Part shown: one piece after another, positions 23,305-34,881 of the stretch | Position numbering within the stretch: position 1 is the stretch's first letter | Layout: each line of letters opens with the position of its first letter | NCBI GenBank assembly: GCA_038501195.1 | Contig: JBBPUQ010000001.1 | Coordinates: 5,146,001 to 5,210,000 of the forward strand | Reading direction: 5' to 3' | DNA from: Nemania diffusa | Taxonomy: Eukaryota > Ascomycota > Sordariomycetes > Xylariales > Xylariaceae | Length of the DNA stretch: 64,000 nucleotides | Translations under genes and position numbers: made by a program | The notes under the pieces: generated by a model | Seen by the model: only the letters and a program-made list of their open reading frames with translations | Database searches by the model: none | What the model was told of the DNA's origin: nothing

Positions 23305-25081
23305 TTAGACCTTCTCCTCAACGGCTTCAGAGGCAAGGGCCTTCTCTTCACTGACGTGCTGCGCACCGGTAGCGAAGGTGTGATCCGGTCTCCAAGCGCG
23401 GGACTTGCGGGGAGGGACAGCCGCCATACACATATCGGCCTGCTCGAGCGATAGACCCTTGAGCTCCGGTACTAGGAAGTACGCGAACAAAGTGCTGAAG
23501 ATGCAGAGGGAGCCCCAGAGGAAGAACACCTTAGGACCAAGGTCGGCCTTATCGGCGCTGACTAGGAACGGTGTGATGACAGCTGTGAGGTCGTGTTAGT
23601 CAACATTATCAATTAATTGTTGAGATGTAGGATGCCTTGCGGGTGCACTCACCAATGATAGTATTCCAGAACCAGTTCGAGGCGGTTGAGATACCGACAC
23701 CACGAGAACGAATTGGTAGAGGGAAGATCTCACCAACAACGACCCAGGCGGTAGGACCCCATGTGCTAGCGAAGAAGGAGATGTTAATAGCAATGAAAGC
23801 AATCATGGCTGATACAGCGCTCTTGTTGTTGAGTTCACTACGGCCAGCGGTTACACCGACGATAGCAATAATAAATTGGCAGACGACCATGCCGATACCA
23901 CCACAAATGAGAATGGCGCGACGACCGAACTTCTCAATGGTGAAGAAAGAGATAGGGGTGGAGAGCACGTTGACGAGGGTGGTGATCAGGGAGATGAGGA
24001 AGACGTTGGGAATCGTTCCGAGTTGCTTGAAGAATTGGGGTCCGAAGTAGAAGATGAAGTTGATACCGGTAAGCTGCTGAGCACACTGGAGACCAGCACC
24101 TAAGATAGTTCGGCGAATGGGGCTGTCACCCTTCTTGATATCGCCCTTTAGACAGGCCAACCAAGACTGTACATAACTCAACTGGGGAATATTAGCCATC
24201 TCGAACTCGTTATTCGCGATGATCTCGGCAAGCTCGTCCTTGATGTAAGCGGAATCTTCAGGTTGACCGCGAACAAAAGCAAGAGCCTTGGCAGCCTTTT
24301 CGATCTCGCCCCTCTTAACGAAGTAACGGGGCGACTCAGGGAGCAGGAAAAGTCCAACTGCGAGAATGATGGCCCAGAGGAACTGGACACCGATTGGAAT
24401 ACGGTAGGAGCCAGTGTCGTTGCGGTCCTGGGTGGCGTAGACAACCACGTTGGCAAGGAGAATACCAATCGTGATGCAGAATTGATAGCCGGAGACCATA
24501 GCACCACGAACTTTCTTGGGGGCAATCTCGGACATGTATAGGATGACGACAGCGGAGATGAAACCGACACCAACGCCAGCGATCAGACGGCCAAACACGA
24601 AGAGAACCTCTTGGTTGGTACTGGCAATTTCGAGAATGCAACCGATAGTGAAGACGAAGCAGCCACCAATGATGGTAGGGCGACGACCAACGAAGTCGGC
24701 AATGTCACCGCCGACTAGTGCTCCGAGGAACGTGCCGAGAGATAGAATCGAGGTGAAGAGGGACGAGGTAGACGACGAGATAACGAAATGTTTCATGTCT
24801 ACGTCGATAGGCATCTTTGTAGCGAAATCGTATTTATGTCCGGTGTAGAGTTCGATGAAGTACGGCATAGCAAGCACGCCACCCATCCAACCTGCGAGAG
24901 TGTTAGCAGCTGAAGCACGTTCACTCGCTTATCGCGAGAACCAGCAAGCCTCACCAGTGTCATAGCCGAAGAAGATACCACCGAAGGCGGCGAAGGCACA
25001 GATCAAGTAGGCTTTGATCGTGACGGGCGCCTCGATACGCGACATATCGCCGCCACCTTGGAGAACAACACCTCCAGCCAT
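23305..25081 (-). CDS. MFS sugar transporter, hexose (HXT/HGT) type
   Basis: Plasma-membrane hexose/H+ symporter of the sugar porter family. Exons 25081-24955, 24891-23653 and 23582-23305 give 547 aa. The N-terminus MAGGVVLQGGGDMSRIEAPVTIKAYL and GGIFFGYDTGWMGG resemble Neurospora HGT-1/RCO-3-type proteins. Sugar-porter motifs are present: DFVGRRPTI, GRLIAGVGVGFISAVVILYMSEIAPKKVRG, LPESPRYFVKRG, QQLTGINFIFYFGPQFF, KFGRRAIL and VVVGEIFPLPIRSRGV, then PELKGLSLEQAD. Twelve membrane segments are expected. The C-terminal tail is about 45 residues, so a sensor role with a long tail is unlikely (inference). The substrate cannot be read from sequence. Confidence 0.93.
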
Positions 25082-25266
25082 TGTTGCGATCCGAATTGCT
25101 TTTGGCGTCTTTCCTTGCGAGCTTGGTGAAGTATGACCCTTCAGAGCAGCAGACCAGACTGTCTTATTGTCTGTCCCTTGAGACTGGGGAAGTTGGGGTT
25201 GCAAGATGGGGTAACCAACGGAGAAGACAGGAGATCATGTTGGGGGAGAGGGCAGGCAGCATGGTA

Positions 25267-25273
25267 TTATATA
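25267..25273 (-). promoter_or_regulatory. TATA box candidate of the sugar transporter
   Basis: TATATAA on the minus strand about 186 bp before the transporter ATG. It is the best TATA match in the proximal promoter. Confidence 0.35.
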
Positions 25274-25794
25274 CCTTCCGACATGGCTCCTCTCGCGGGA
25301 GCAAGACTCAACAAAAGAGAACCCTTCACCACCCACGTCAAAGGGAGGTAGTGTACATGGCGTGGTTACATGGGCCTCGATACCCTAGCCCATGGCAACA
25401 TGGGGGGGATGGGAGGGGCAAGCGTTGTACAATACAGGGGGTCTGGAAACGGTTACACTTCCAGCACTACTCGTGGTACCTAGGTAACTCGCTTCACGAT
25501 TCCGGAGACGTGTGAAGCAGAGGAATTCGACACGAGGTGGTGATCGAGTCTAGACTAACAACGGACCATGCTTAATTCTGGTGAACACACTAAGGGCCGC
25601 CTAAGGTGATTGGGCTAGACAGTGGACGAGCCAAGGCCTGCGGCCAGGGTAGCGGCTTATAGACAGGGGTCGAAAAGGGCCGTCTTTTGCTCTTGGAGGG
25701 GAGGAGATCCTGCTTGGTTTGACCGAGAAGTGGACGGGGGAAACTCCACAAAGCTGCAAAAGGATTCCCCATCCAGAACTTCTGTTAGAGGGGA

Positions 25795-25807
25795 CCCCAG
25801 GCCGGGG
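25795..25807. promoter_or_regulatory. Paired CreA-type sites
   Basis: Two SYGGRG hexamers, CCCCAG (CTGGGG on the minus strand) at 25795-25800 and CCGGGG at 25802-25807, lie about 715-725 bp upstream of the sugar transporter ATG. Paired sites of this consensus bind the carbon repressor CreA/CRE1 in related fungi. Hexamers are frequent by chance. Confidence 0.25.
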
Positions 25808-25945
25808 AATTGATGGAGAAGATGGGGCAAGGATAGCTTCAGTAGCGTTGGGGCTAACATCGGCTCGACGCTAGGAGGAAGAAGAACAACAGGTACTTAC
25901 GCATATGTACATAACATTCTGTACGTAGCGTGCGCACTAAGTAAG

Positions 25946-26010
25946 TACCTTAGGTACCTACCTACCTACGTTAGGTACATAAGGTAGACTGGGTAGTCTA
26001 CCTATGTAGG
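25946..26010. repeat. TAGGTACC-type tract
   Basis: An exact palindromic decamer TAGGTACCTA at 25951-25960 is followed by CCTACCTACG and further GTAGGTA/TACCTA units to about 26010. Confidence 0.6.
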
Positions 26011-27530
26011 TAAGGAGCTCTAAGTAAGTACATACATACCTAAAGTCTTAGAGGCGAAAATAAAATGAATCAGAAACAAAAGCAAATCAAAACACGTGGT
26101 AGTAGCATGCCTAACTTACCTCGTACTGTACCCGGACTGCAATCCATCGATCAATCCGTCGATTTATGCCCGTCACCTGGATCGCCGTAGCTTTGTCCTA
26201 CACTACGGCCAGGCCGAGGTGATTCGCCTGGCCTGCTTTTTGAAGCACTCGCAGTGTATTAGCCGCGTCGTGTACTTTGGTTGGCCTCGCGGGTGCGAGT
26301 CTCGCCCGGCGGTCTACCTGGCCCAGATTGCATTCGACAGAGCGATCACATGAGCAGAGCCTCGTGACAATGGGCATGTATGCTAGGCTGGGTGTGCTGA
26401 ACATCAATCACTGCGATGGATATACTTAGTAGTATAAACCGCATGGGCTTGGCACATTTTCTGATTTCTGTATCGTGTGACCGATGAGAAAATCGATTTT
26501 TTTATGAGACATTCAATGCATGCATCCAAGTGAGGAAGTATGAGGTAGGTAAGTATGTAAATAGGCAAATCAGTCATCAGCGTCGTGATGGAAATGGTAG
26601 GGAGGGTTACTATGTATGGTAATTCAATTGAGCATGTTCAAGTTGGTAAGGCGCAACCGTTTCTCGCATGAAATCCACGATTACTGGTAATCCATTGTAT
26701 TTCGAGAAAGAAGAGGCGACGTTACATGGTCATTCCCAATTGGTAGGTACGGTATATGAAATTGGTGGTTCCATTAGGTATTCTGTACGCTATTCTGGAC
26801 ACTGAGGTATGTAGGTAGGCTTAGGTACCTAAGGTGCCTTACTGTAAGTAGGACATGGTCTACCCAACCTACCCAAGGTACTTATGCTGTACAGTTGGTA
26901 CTACATGTTGGACGCACCCAATTCTCACAGAGCGCAGATGTACAGTGCTGCACAGGGTTATGTATACATTTGTACGAACCATTATCCCCACATGCTTAAA
27001 CGCCATCGGACGCCACTCCTACACTGGGTCGAGGTAATGCCGCATGCGAGCCGTTTGGTAGGCTGCTTGCCCCCGAGCAAAACCACTTGCTTCTCTTGTT
27101 TTTCCAAGCTTCCCATTGGCAGATCCTGCGACAGTGGCGTCGCGGGAGACACATCCAACAGTCAGCCACGATGGTACTGTACGTTAGACGCAGTTGCATG
27201 CAGCTCATGCCACCGCCGTCATTCTCTGCCCGGATGGTCTTTTGGGTTGTCAACTGTCAAGTGTCGAACGAACGAAAACCACGAATTACACTCTACCTCC
27301 TACAGAGTACAGTACACTGCCTTGCCTACCTCGCCTACCTACCCTACTGCACGAGTTGCAGGCGGCTGTATTCCAAATTGGCCGAGGCCCGGATACAATC
27401 GACCACTCGGATCAAAGAGTCCCGTTGACATCTCTGCTAGCTGGCCGTGGCGACCAGCAACAAAGGCGAACTCGGCCAACCACCATCGCCATCACCACCA
27501 TCATGGCCATTGCTTCTGAATGCTGTTACA

Positions 27531-27564
27531 GCACATATTTCGTGCATGTGCACGAGATATGTGC
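27531..27564. repeat. 34-bp near-perfect inverted repeat
   Basis: The left arm GCACATATTTCGTGCA (27531-27546) and the right arm (27549-27564) are reverse complements with one mismatch in 16, separated by a TG dinucleotide. This gives a hairpin or cruciform-capable element in the gene-free region. Confidence 0.8.
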
Positions 27565-30500
27565 AGACTAATGTTTTCATGTACGAAGATTGGTCACAGG
27601 GATGCATGCGGTTAAGGACTTGAGTTGACACACATTCTTCGATCCTTTCTTGATACTGTGTAAGTAGGTAGTCTACTGGTAGGTTTCCGCATAACAAGCA
27701 TAGGCATGTGTATGTACATACCAACTTATGTAAGCCACCTTCCATTCAAAGTAGGTAGTGTTTTTCGGGGATCTCCTCGCGTGGCACAAGGTGGGCGCCA
27801 ATAGGGGACTAGTCTACGCAGTCCAGCAAATAGCTTAGCGTACATGGATATGGATAGACGTCTGAAGGTTGCATAGAACATGCTTATGATACATACCCTA
27901 ACGGTGGAATAACGATGCACGATATTCCTTCACAGCAATGGTGTCGCTGATATATATTACGTGCAGTAGTCTTCGGTGTAAATACGAATGGCACCGATAC
28001 AGAGCCGATGCCTATCTATGGTCTGGTTGAGATACATACATACATACATATGCATTGACGATGCTTGGTATATGTATATGTAGGGGTGAAGCAACTTATA
28101 CGTGAGAAGCTGCAGTATTAACCATTACTGCGTAGGTACCATAGTATGTATATTCTGTAGGTAGGTGGTATACCTAACTTCCCCGTACCCCATAACCCCA
28201 ATTCTACCATAATGTTCGAATACCTACTGGAGACAAGAAGGTATACTGAAACATGCATTGAGAGTCTAGTACACTGCATCAAACACTACCTACCGCGTAC
28301 ATACGCGCTATACACACTAATTAAGTATGTATGCGTATGCTGTACAGCAGAGAATACAATGGGGCTTTCCCGAGAACTTGATGAAGCTTATTCTCCTCAC
28401 CCCAATCCCCCGGGACCGCTCCAGCTCGAAACGAGGCACATCAAGCCATCGGCCCGACTTGCCTTCACCATCATGTACTAGGTAAGGCTCGCCTGGCTCA
28501 TTGCTCTTTGACAGATACCTTCGCAATTGTGCGCGGGTAGGTGGTGGTGTAAAGATGTTGGTGGCAATTCTTAATGAAAGGCTTTGGTTCCAATTCTCTT
28601 GATTCTACATCCGGAGCTCAGGTTTTGTCTCTCTCGGGAAGCATAAGACCCGCCGACGATGCGGCCGATGGCCTTGGAACTTGGAGTCTCTCGTCGTTGG
28701 GGTTTGTAGACCCCAGCTCCCTCATCTTTATTGCTTTTCGGCGCCGCGTTACAGGGGCCCCTGCCCGGCTGCTGCTGTGCCAAGTACGACTGTTAGAGGC
28801 CAAGACAGCCGCATCCGGTGACACGTTTTTATCTCTTGCGTCGGAAAGCGGCCAAGGGAGGCTTCGGTGCAAACACGGCCACCCGTCGGCCACTGATACC
28901 TCAAGTCAGCATACATGTCCGTCGATGGAGCTACTATGTAGATTTCACGTTGTTTTTGGAGATTTCAAAGAGGCACACGAAGCTATCCGATTAGGCTTCT
29001 CCACTCATTACCCCGGGTATCAACCAGATAGACTGCTTACACTGCCTCTATGTATACCACGTACACGACTGGATCTCGGTAGGCTTATAGATCGGCGAAA
29101 TAGATGATAAAGACGGGACTAAGATGCTGATGCTGATGGCGGATCTTACACTACCTAGGTAGCTATAGGCGGCGGTCCACTATACTGTAGATAGATCGGA
29201 TGTCTGGAAAAGCACTACCTATCTACCTCTCCCCGCCTTACCTACTATACCGCCTTCTAGTACAGCGGACACCCACCTAAACCGCCCCTAAACTACAGAA
29301 TACCCACCATACATAGGAGGTAGTGCACAGCACTTACCTACGCATACCCACCAGTAGGTACAGTATGTCCCTAGGGACTCGAGGTTACCGAGCGTTTGGG
29401 TTCCGGAATGGGACTACCCCAGCACCGTAGGTCGTTTGTCTCGTGGTCTCGTGGTCTCGTGGCCATCGTTTACTACTCTGTACCGTAAAAAGTGGAATGC
29501 TCGTCCACAAAACCCCGTGTTATTTCTCCAGGTCCCCTCCTTACGCCCTCCTTACGCTACTTTGTACTCCTTGCGCCGCTACAGGTAGGTATGTATCTCG
29601 TTCTCCGCGTCGCCCTCAGCTCCCTAGCGTACCCAGAGAATTGTAAGTAGGTATGTAAGGTATGACACACCACCCTCAGCTCATCTTTGACGTTGCCCCC
29701 CCCTTGCTTGTACGCATAGTGTACCTCATACTGAGTATGCGTAGGTCACCTGAGGCTCTTCCAACCTGAACTCGCTTGGTTACGCGACCAATCAATCCTC
29801 TTCGTTGCACGATCCGTCGCTGGCCGTGTCGATGAAGAGGCAATTGAGTCATTGACTCCCCCTGAAAATAGAAAATACACGCCGACGACAGCATGATGAT
29901 GCTCCGAGTAACTTCACCATTGTTGGTCACGTTTGAAGAAAGAGTTTTCCCGCTTCTTCCTCTCAAACTATGTACGTATGCGTATACGACCTCATCTCGC
30001 TGTCGCCGACTGAAACTCGCGTCGGTCGTGATCCCGAACTATCCAGATTCTCCACGTATACCCGCCTACATGCTAATAGGTAGTCTACATAGGTAGTGTC
30101 GGCTTAGGTAGTTTGATTACTGCTCCCTGTTTATTACTTAATTGTTTGATCTGAATTGTGCAGTCTCTAGCCGTCGCACTTGTGACGGATACCTGCCTGC
30201 GACGACGAGCTAGTTACGTGCGTGCGATACAAATTTAATTAATTTTATGTCCTCAGTTGGAGCGTAGTTGATTAATCCGATCGAGATATCATGACGCTAA
30301 CTGCAGGCTATCGGGATATAATAGCATTACTCGGTATACCATGGATAAATGCAGATGCAGCAATCAAACTAGAAGGATCTGATCCAGTGTACATATGCGT
30401 ACATATGAGATGTCCCAGTTCCACACGGACAGTGCAGACGGGCTACGATATCTACGTAGAGATACTGTGCACTACCTTACGTACATCGTGTACTATCCAG

Positions 30501-31312
30501 TTCGTCGACCAGCTTAGCGTCGGCTCACTGTCCGATTTCTCTTCACATGTCCGGGGCCGGGGCAAACCCCGTGGAGATAGAACGGTGGGGGAAATGATCG
30601 TAGGAAATTTGATCGGTCCTAACGGTTCCAGTCTATCTAGGTACCTACCTAGTCCTACGAAGAACGAAGGGGAAAAAAAAAATTCCTCAGGGTCTCCTGG
30701 CCCCATTTGATTTGCTAATAATACCTAACAATAGTACCGAATCGCCTACCGCACTACGCATATGGCATGCATTGACGGTTTTTTTCCTCTTGCGCTCGGC
30801 TCAAGTCTAAATTTGGATAAACCTCAATTTCTATATGGCCGAACCGGCCTTTCTCGTCACGCCCAACGCCTGAGCTATACGCCAATAGATCGGGCCCTTT
30901 CAGGAAGAACGGGAAGGCTAACACGGTCTCGCCAGCCGCCGACGACATCCATCACATGACATCTTACCGAGCGCTTAGGTAGGCCGGATGAACTGGGTGA
31001 CGCTGAGTTCACGCTTGTCGCGAGATGACTCGTCGCCGCCGTCGTCGTCGAACGGTGAAGGGAATCTGCCTACTGTAAATGACGTGTCACAAACTAGGAG
31101 GGTTTAGTAAGGCTTGAGATTAGCTGGCTCCTCGTTCCCTAGCACGAGCGTGGTTGAGTAGAGGACCTGTTCGAGACTCTCCATCATGATCTGAGACCTC
31201 ACAAAACACACGCTCAGATCCACGAACCGGTGTACACCGAGAGCTAAAAATGGCTTCTATACTTATTTTAGGCAAACAATGTGAGACAGAGAGTCTCGAC
31301 TTGAATAATGTC

Positions 31313-34281
31313 TCACGAGGAGTCTATTAGCTTGGTCACTCTCTTCTCTAGACTGGTCTCGAATTGCTGGACGCCACCAGCCAGTGCGTTCATCTGCCCG
31401 GCTCGCAGGCGGTAGACCAGTCTCCGCCGACTCGCCTCCCCCTCCTCGTCGGAGAGGTCACTCTGCTCATCGTCGGCGTGACCCTCGATCACACCGCGCA
31501 TGAACCACCGGTCGTGACTAACGACGACAACGGCGCCCTCCCAGTCGCGCAACGCCTCGCGCATCGCCGTCACCGTCTCGTAGTCGAGATGCGTCGTTGC
31601 CTCGTCGAGGACTAAGCAGTGCGGACATGTCCACAGGATCCGGGCCATCTCGAGCCTGACCAGCTGGCCACCTGATAGTTTGCGGATGGGCACGTCGGAT
31701 GCGAGTCGGCCGGGTAGAGCGAGGGAACCCAACAGACCACGCACGCGGCCCTCATCCTGCTCTGCAGGTGCCGTTTCTTTCAGCAGCAGCGCGAGGGCAG
31801 TCAAGTCCGGTTCTGAAACGCCCAGTCTTTGGAGCTTCTCTACGGCATGTTGGGAGTAATACCCGATCTTCAAGCGCGGGTGTAGGGTCAAGGCCCCTGA
31901 GCTGGGCTTTGTCTCGCCGACAAGTAGTTTAATGAGGGTCGATTTGCCGCCCCCGTTTAACCCTAGGATTCCAATTCGATCGCCCATGTGAACGGAAAGA
32001 GTTATATCTTGTAGGGTCATAGGTGGGATGGCTTTTGTCTTCGTGTCCCTGGCGTAGCGAAACGACACTTTATCTAGCGACTTCAGCATGTCTAGTCAGC
32101 AATGACTCTTTTATGCAATTAGACAAGATGCTCGCTCGAAATAAGTCAACCCGTCCGGAGAGAAGCTACGGTAGAAAGAAAAGCACCCTGAGTTGTCACT
32201 CACAATCAACACGCCTGGGAATCGTAGATCGGCTGGCTCAGGCAAAACGAATTGTACGGGTTTCTCATCTTGTGGTATTTCGATTTCAGAGCGGGCCGTA
32301 AGATGGAAGCCGACGAGGTCGCGATTCAACTTGAAGCGACCGCCACGGGCGCTTGTCTCTAGACCCCAACGATCGTCTAGTTTCTTCTGGCGCGACTTCG
32401 CCTGTCGGATCTTGTTCTGGTCGTCTTTGGCTTTGCCCTCACGCATGTTCTTCTGTATACTGTAACAGCTCGAATTAGCCGCTTCCCTTTCGCCATCGGC
32501 TCTCGGGGCGCCTCATAATGTGAATTTAACTGTAAGAGCAGGATTTGGCTTATAGCACAAGTCAAAGGAGAAGCCACTTGACTTGGTGATACTCACGTCT
32601 GCTGGATGTGGTCTTTTTGCCGGTCCTGTGCCTCCTTTAGCTTGGTTAGGTGGATCTTTTTCTCCGCCTGCGCCGATTCATACGTTGGTAGGTCGCCGTG
32701 GAAAACGATGATCCCTTTATCTCGGAGGATGAGGAGATCGGTGCATAGAGAAATAAAGTCGCGATCGTGCGACACAAGGATGAGCGTTGGCGGGTTTGTC
32801 GATTCACCTAGCGTTGTGAGATACCGTTGTAACCACAAAATGCCGAACAAGTCTAGGAAGTTGGTCGGCTCGTCGAGTATCAAGATGTCTGTCTCCTGAA
32901 GCAAGGTGGACGCCAGTGATGTTCGCATTTTCCACCCTCCCGACAAGCTCGAAACGGGCTTCAACATGGCCGCCTCGGAGAAGCCCAGACCGGTCAGCAG
33001 CTTTTTCGCTCTCGATTCGACTCCAGCCATCTTTGATGGTTCTATTGAGAGCTGTAGATCTGCTAACATCTCGGCTGCCTCGCCCGTCTCCTTAGCAAGT
33101 GTCTCGGGTGATATTTCCTCGTCCTTCTGTTCATATCTAGAGCAAGCATCAGTCAAAGCTAATAAGTGCGGCCTTGGTTAGAGTTATGGGATGTTTAAAA
33201 TACTGCAGCATACAGGATATCGAATTCAGCGACTGTTTTCTCTGTCGCTACTAGAGCTTTTCGAGCCTGCATGCCTCTAGCGCCACTTCGCAGCTTTGCG
33301 TCTTTGGCCTTCAGGAACAGCTCTTTTTGCAGGCGCTCGCGTCGGACTCTTCGAAGGCTTCTTAAGGCACCGAATGAACTAGTGCTCTCGACACCCTGGG
33401 ACAAGACTAGACTCGTTTTAATTACACGCATTCGTACAGTTACGCTGGAGCGAGACGATGAGAGGAGTTGGGAAACGGGAGTCATTACCGTCCAATTCTC
33501 GCTGTGCTTCATGTCTAGCTGTGGCGCGCCCAATGACTTCTTCTAGCACACTCCGGTCGCTCGTAGTTGACGGATGCGGGGTGATTTGCTCTGGGTTTAC
33601 ATCTATGTTAACATCTTCAGCATCAGTCTGTTGTAAGATGACAACGCGCGTCTCTTCCGGTACTTTGAACGTCAAGTCAGCAAGTCTTCTTGATAGGTGA
33701 AATCTATTAACCTTCTTGAGGCACGCAACAACTACTTACTGCCAGGAATCAACTTCTGGGCGATCGCCTTCAGCAACGCTATGTTAAACCGATCCATTAG
33801 CTCTCTTCTTTCTCGGTTATCTTCGTCATCGTTTTGTTTTTATCATTCCTCCCCTCTTTACCTTTTACCATGATCGAGCTTACTTACTTGATTTTCCTGA
33901 TCCATTTCGACCGACGAGGGCATACCGCTGGCCAGCCTTCAACCGCAGAGTGGCATTACTTAGGATCTCTGTGCCCTCGCTCCGAGTCTTGCCCTTGGCT
34001 ACTTTCTTGCCGCTCGAGTTACTGCCCTTGGCTTTCGCCGAGGCTCCCGATGTGACTGTAATATCTAGGCCCTCGATATCCAGCTTATAAGCAGTGCATG
34101 AATTAGCATCGTAATCCCAACTTTTTACCATCCACACGAGGCTAATGCAAACATGCCAACTTGTGCAAGGAAGAGAATGTGAGGAGCTCACCTCACGGTA
34201 GTCAGGCGTCCCGATGTTAAACCTCGTCTGCTTTGAGGTGCACAGGATCGTCGTGACGCTTTCTGCTTCCATGGACGTCAT
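31313..34281 (-). CDS. ABC-F family ATPase (soluble, two ABC domains)
   Basis: Ribosome-associated-type ABC-F ATPase with no membrane domain. Eight exons: 34281-34192, 34083-33888, 33778-33740, 33662-33489, 33406-33214, 33136-32597, 32459-32200 and 32091-31313, summing to 756 aa in phase. The junctions rebuild conserved text (TPDYRE|LDIEGLDITV; GRNGSGKS|TLLKAIAQKLIPG|IPEETRVVILQQ). NBD1 has Walker A GRNGSGKST (about 88-96), signature SSLSGGWKMR and Walker B ILILDEPTNFLD. NBD2 has GLNGGGKST, LSGGQLVRLEMA and a deviant CLVLDEATTHLD. The linker is highly charged (MREGKAKDDQNKIRQAKSR). An acidic insert (DDEQSDLSDEEGEASRRR) lies near the C-terminus. It differs from yeast Gcn20, Arb1 and New1 in layout, so no symbol is given. 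The last donor (GTGACA) is the least certain. Confidence 0.85.
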
Positions 34282-34881
34282 CGCAGCGATTGGTAAAGGG
34301 TGAACTAAACGACGACCTGTTTTTGGGTTGCTATCGCGATGGATGAGTGTCAATGATTGATATTGAATAGATTCGGTAGGGTGTTTTGCTTCACATTGTA
34401 TACTTAGATTTACATATGTAGAAAGCTTCGACAATTTTGATCTTGTGTTGGGTTAAGTCATCTTTTCCATCTCTCTTTCTCTTGCCAATATAAAGATCTC
34501 AGCTATACTTCTTAGTCCAGGCTAATAACGCCCTTGTGCTACACCGAGCTGCAGTAGCGCGGATGAATCATTCTGATCCTATACTACGCGCTTCGATGAT
34601 TGGCTGATTGCCTACCTACTATCTATACTTGTTCGTGGATACCATACTCATTCAACAGGCTACCTATATGATAGTCAATCACTAGAATTTAATTATACAG
34701 CTTTTGATCGGTTATAAAGTTTTTGGTGATTGATTAATCAATTAAGAATGGGGTACTTGGGGATGTAGGCCTAGGTACTTAAATATAATGTATGTACGAC
34801 AAATAGGGGGATATGAGTAAACGTTCTGCCCGAGAAGCCTACCAACGATTAACCAGATCTACAAAAACACATGAAATCTAT
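34282..34881. promoter_or_regulatory. ABC-F promoter / lipid kinase 3' flank
   Basis: A 600-bp gap between two minus-strand genes. No coding signal is seen, and it is AT-rich at 34680-34800. Confidence 0.5.

Larger units (their letters stand above)
25082..31312. other. 6.2-kb region without a supported gene
   Basis: The largest gene-free stretch. The left part is the transporter promoter (TATA-like at 25267-25273; adjacent CreA-type hexamers at 25795-25807). TAGGTA-type tracts recur at 25946-26010, 26810-26880, 28135-28170 and 30636-30655. A near-perfect 34-bp inverted repeat is at 27531-27564. The longest open frames (26884-27519, 28574-29107, 30291-30710) overlap open frames on the other strand and show no domain, signal peptide or splice-consistent extension. 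Confidence 0.5.

Noticed and set aside
26884..27519. 211-codon plus-strand frame
   Set aside because: Overlaps open frames in other frames and strands, is rich in Cys/His/Trp without pattern and spans a TACCTA tract; it looks like a chance frame.
28574..29107. 177-codon plus-strand frame
   Set aside because: No motif, signal or conserved segment; an overlapping minus-strand frame is equally long. Chance frame in GC-richer DNA.
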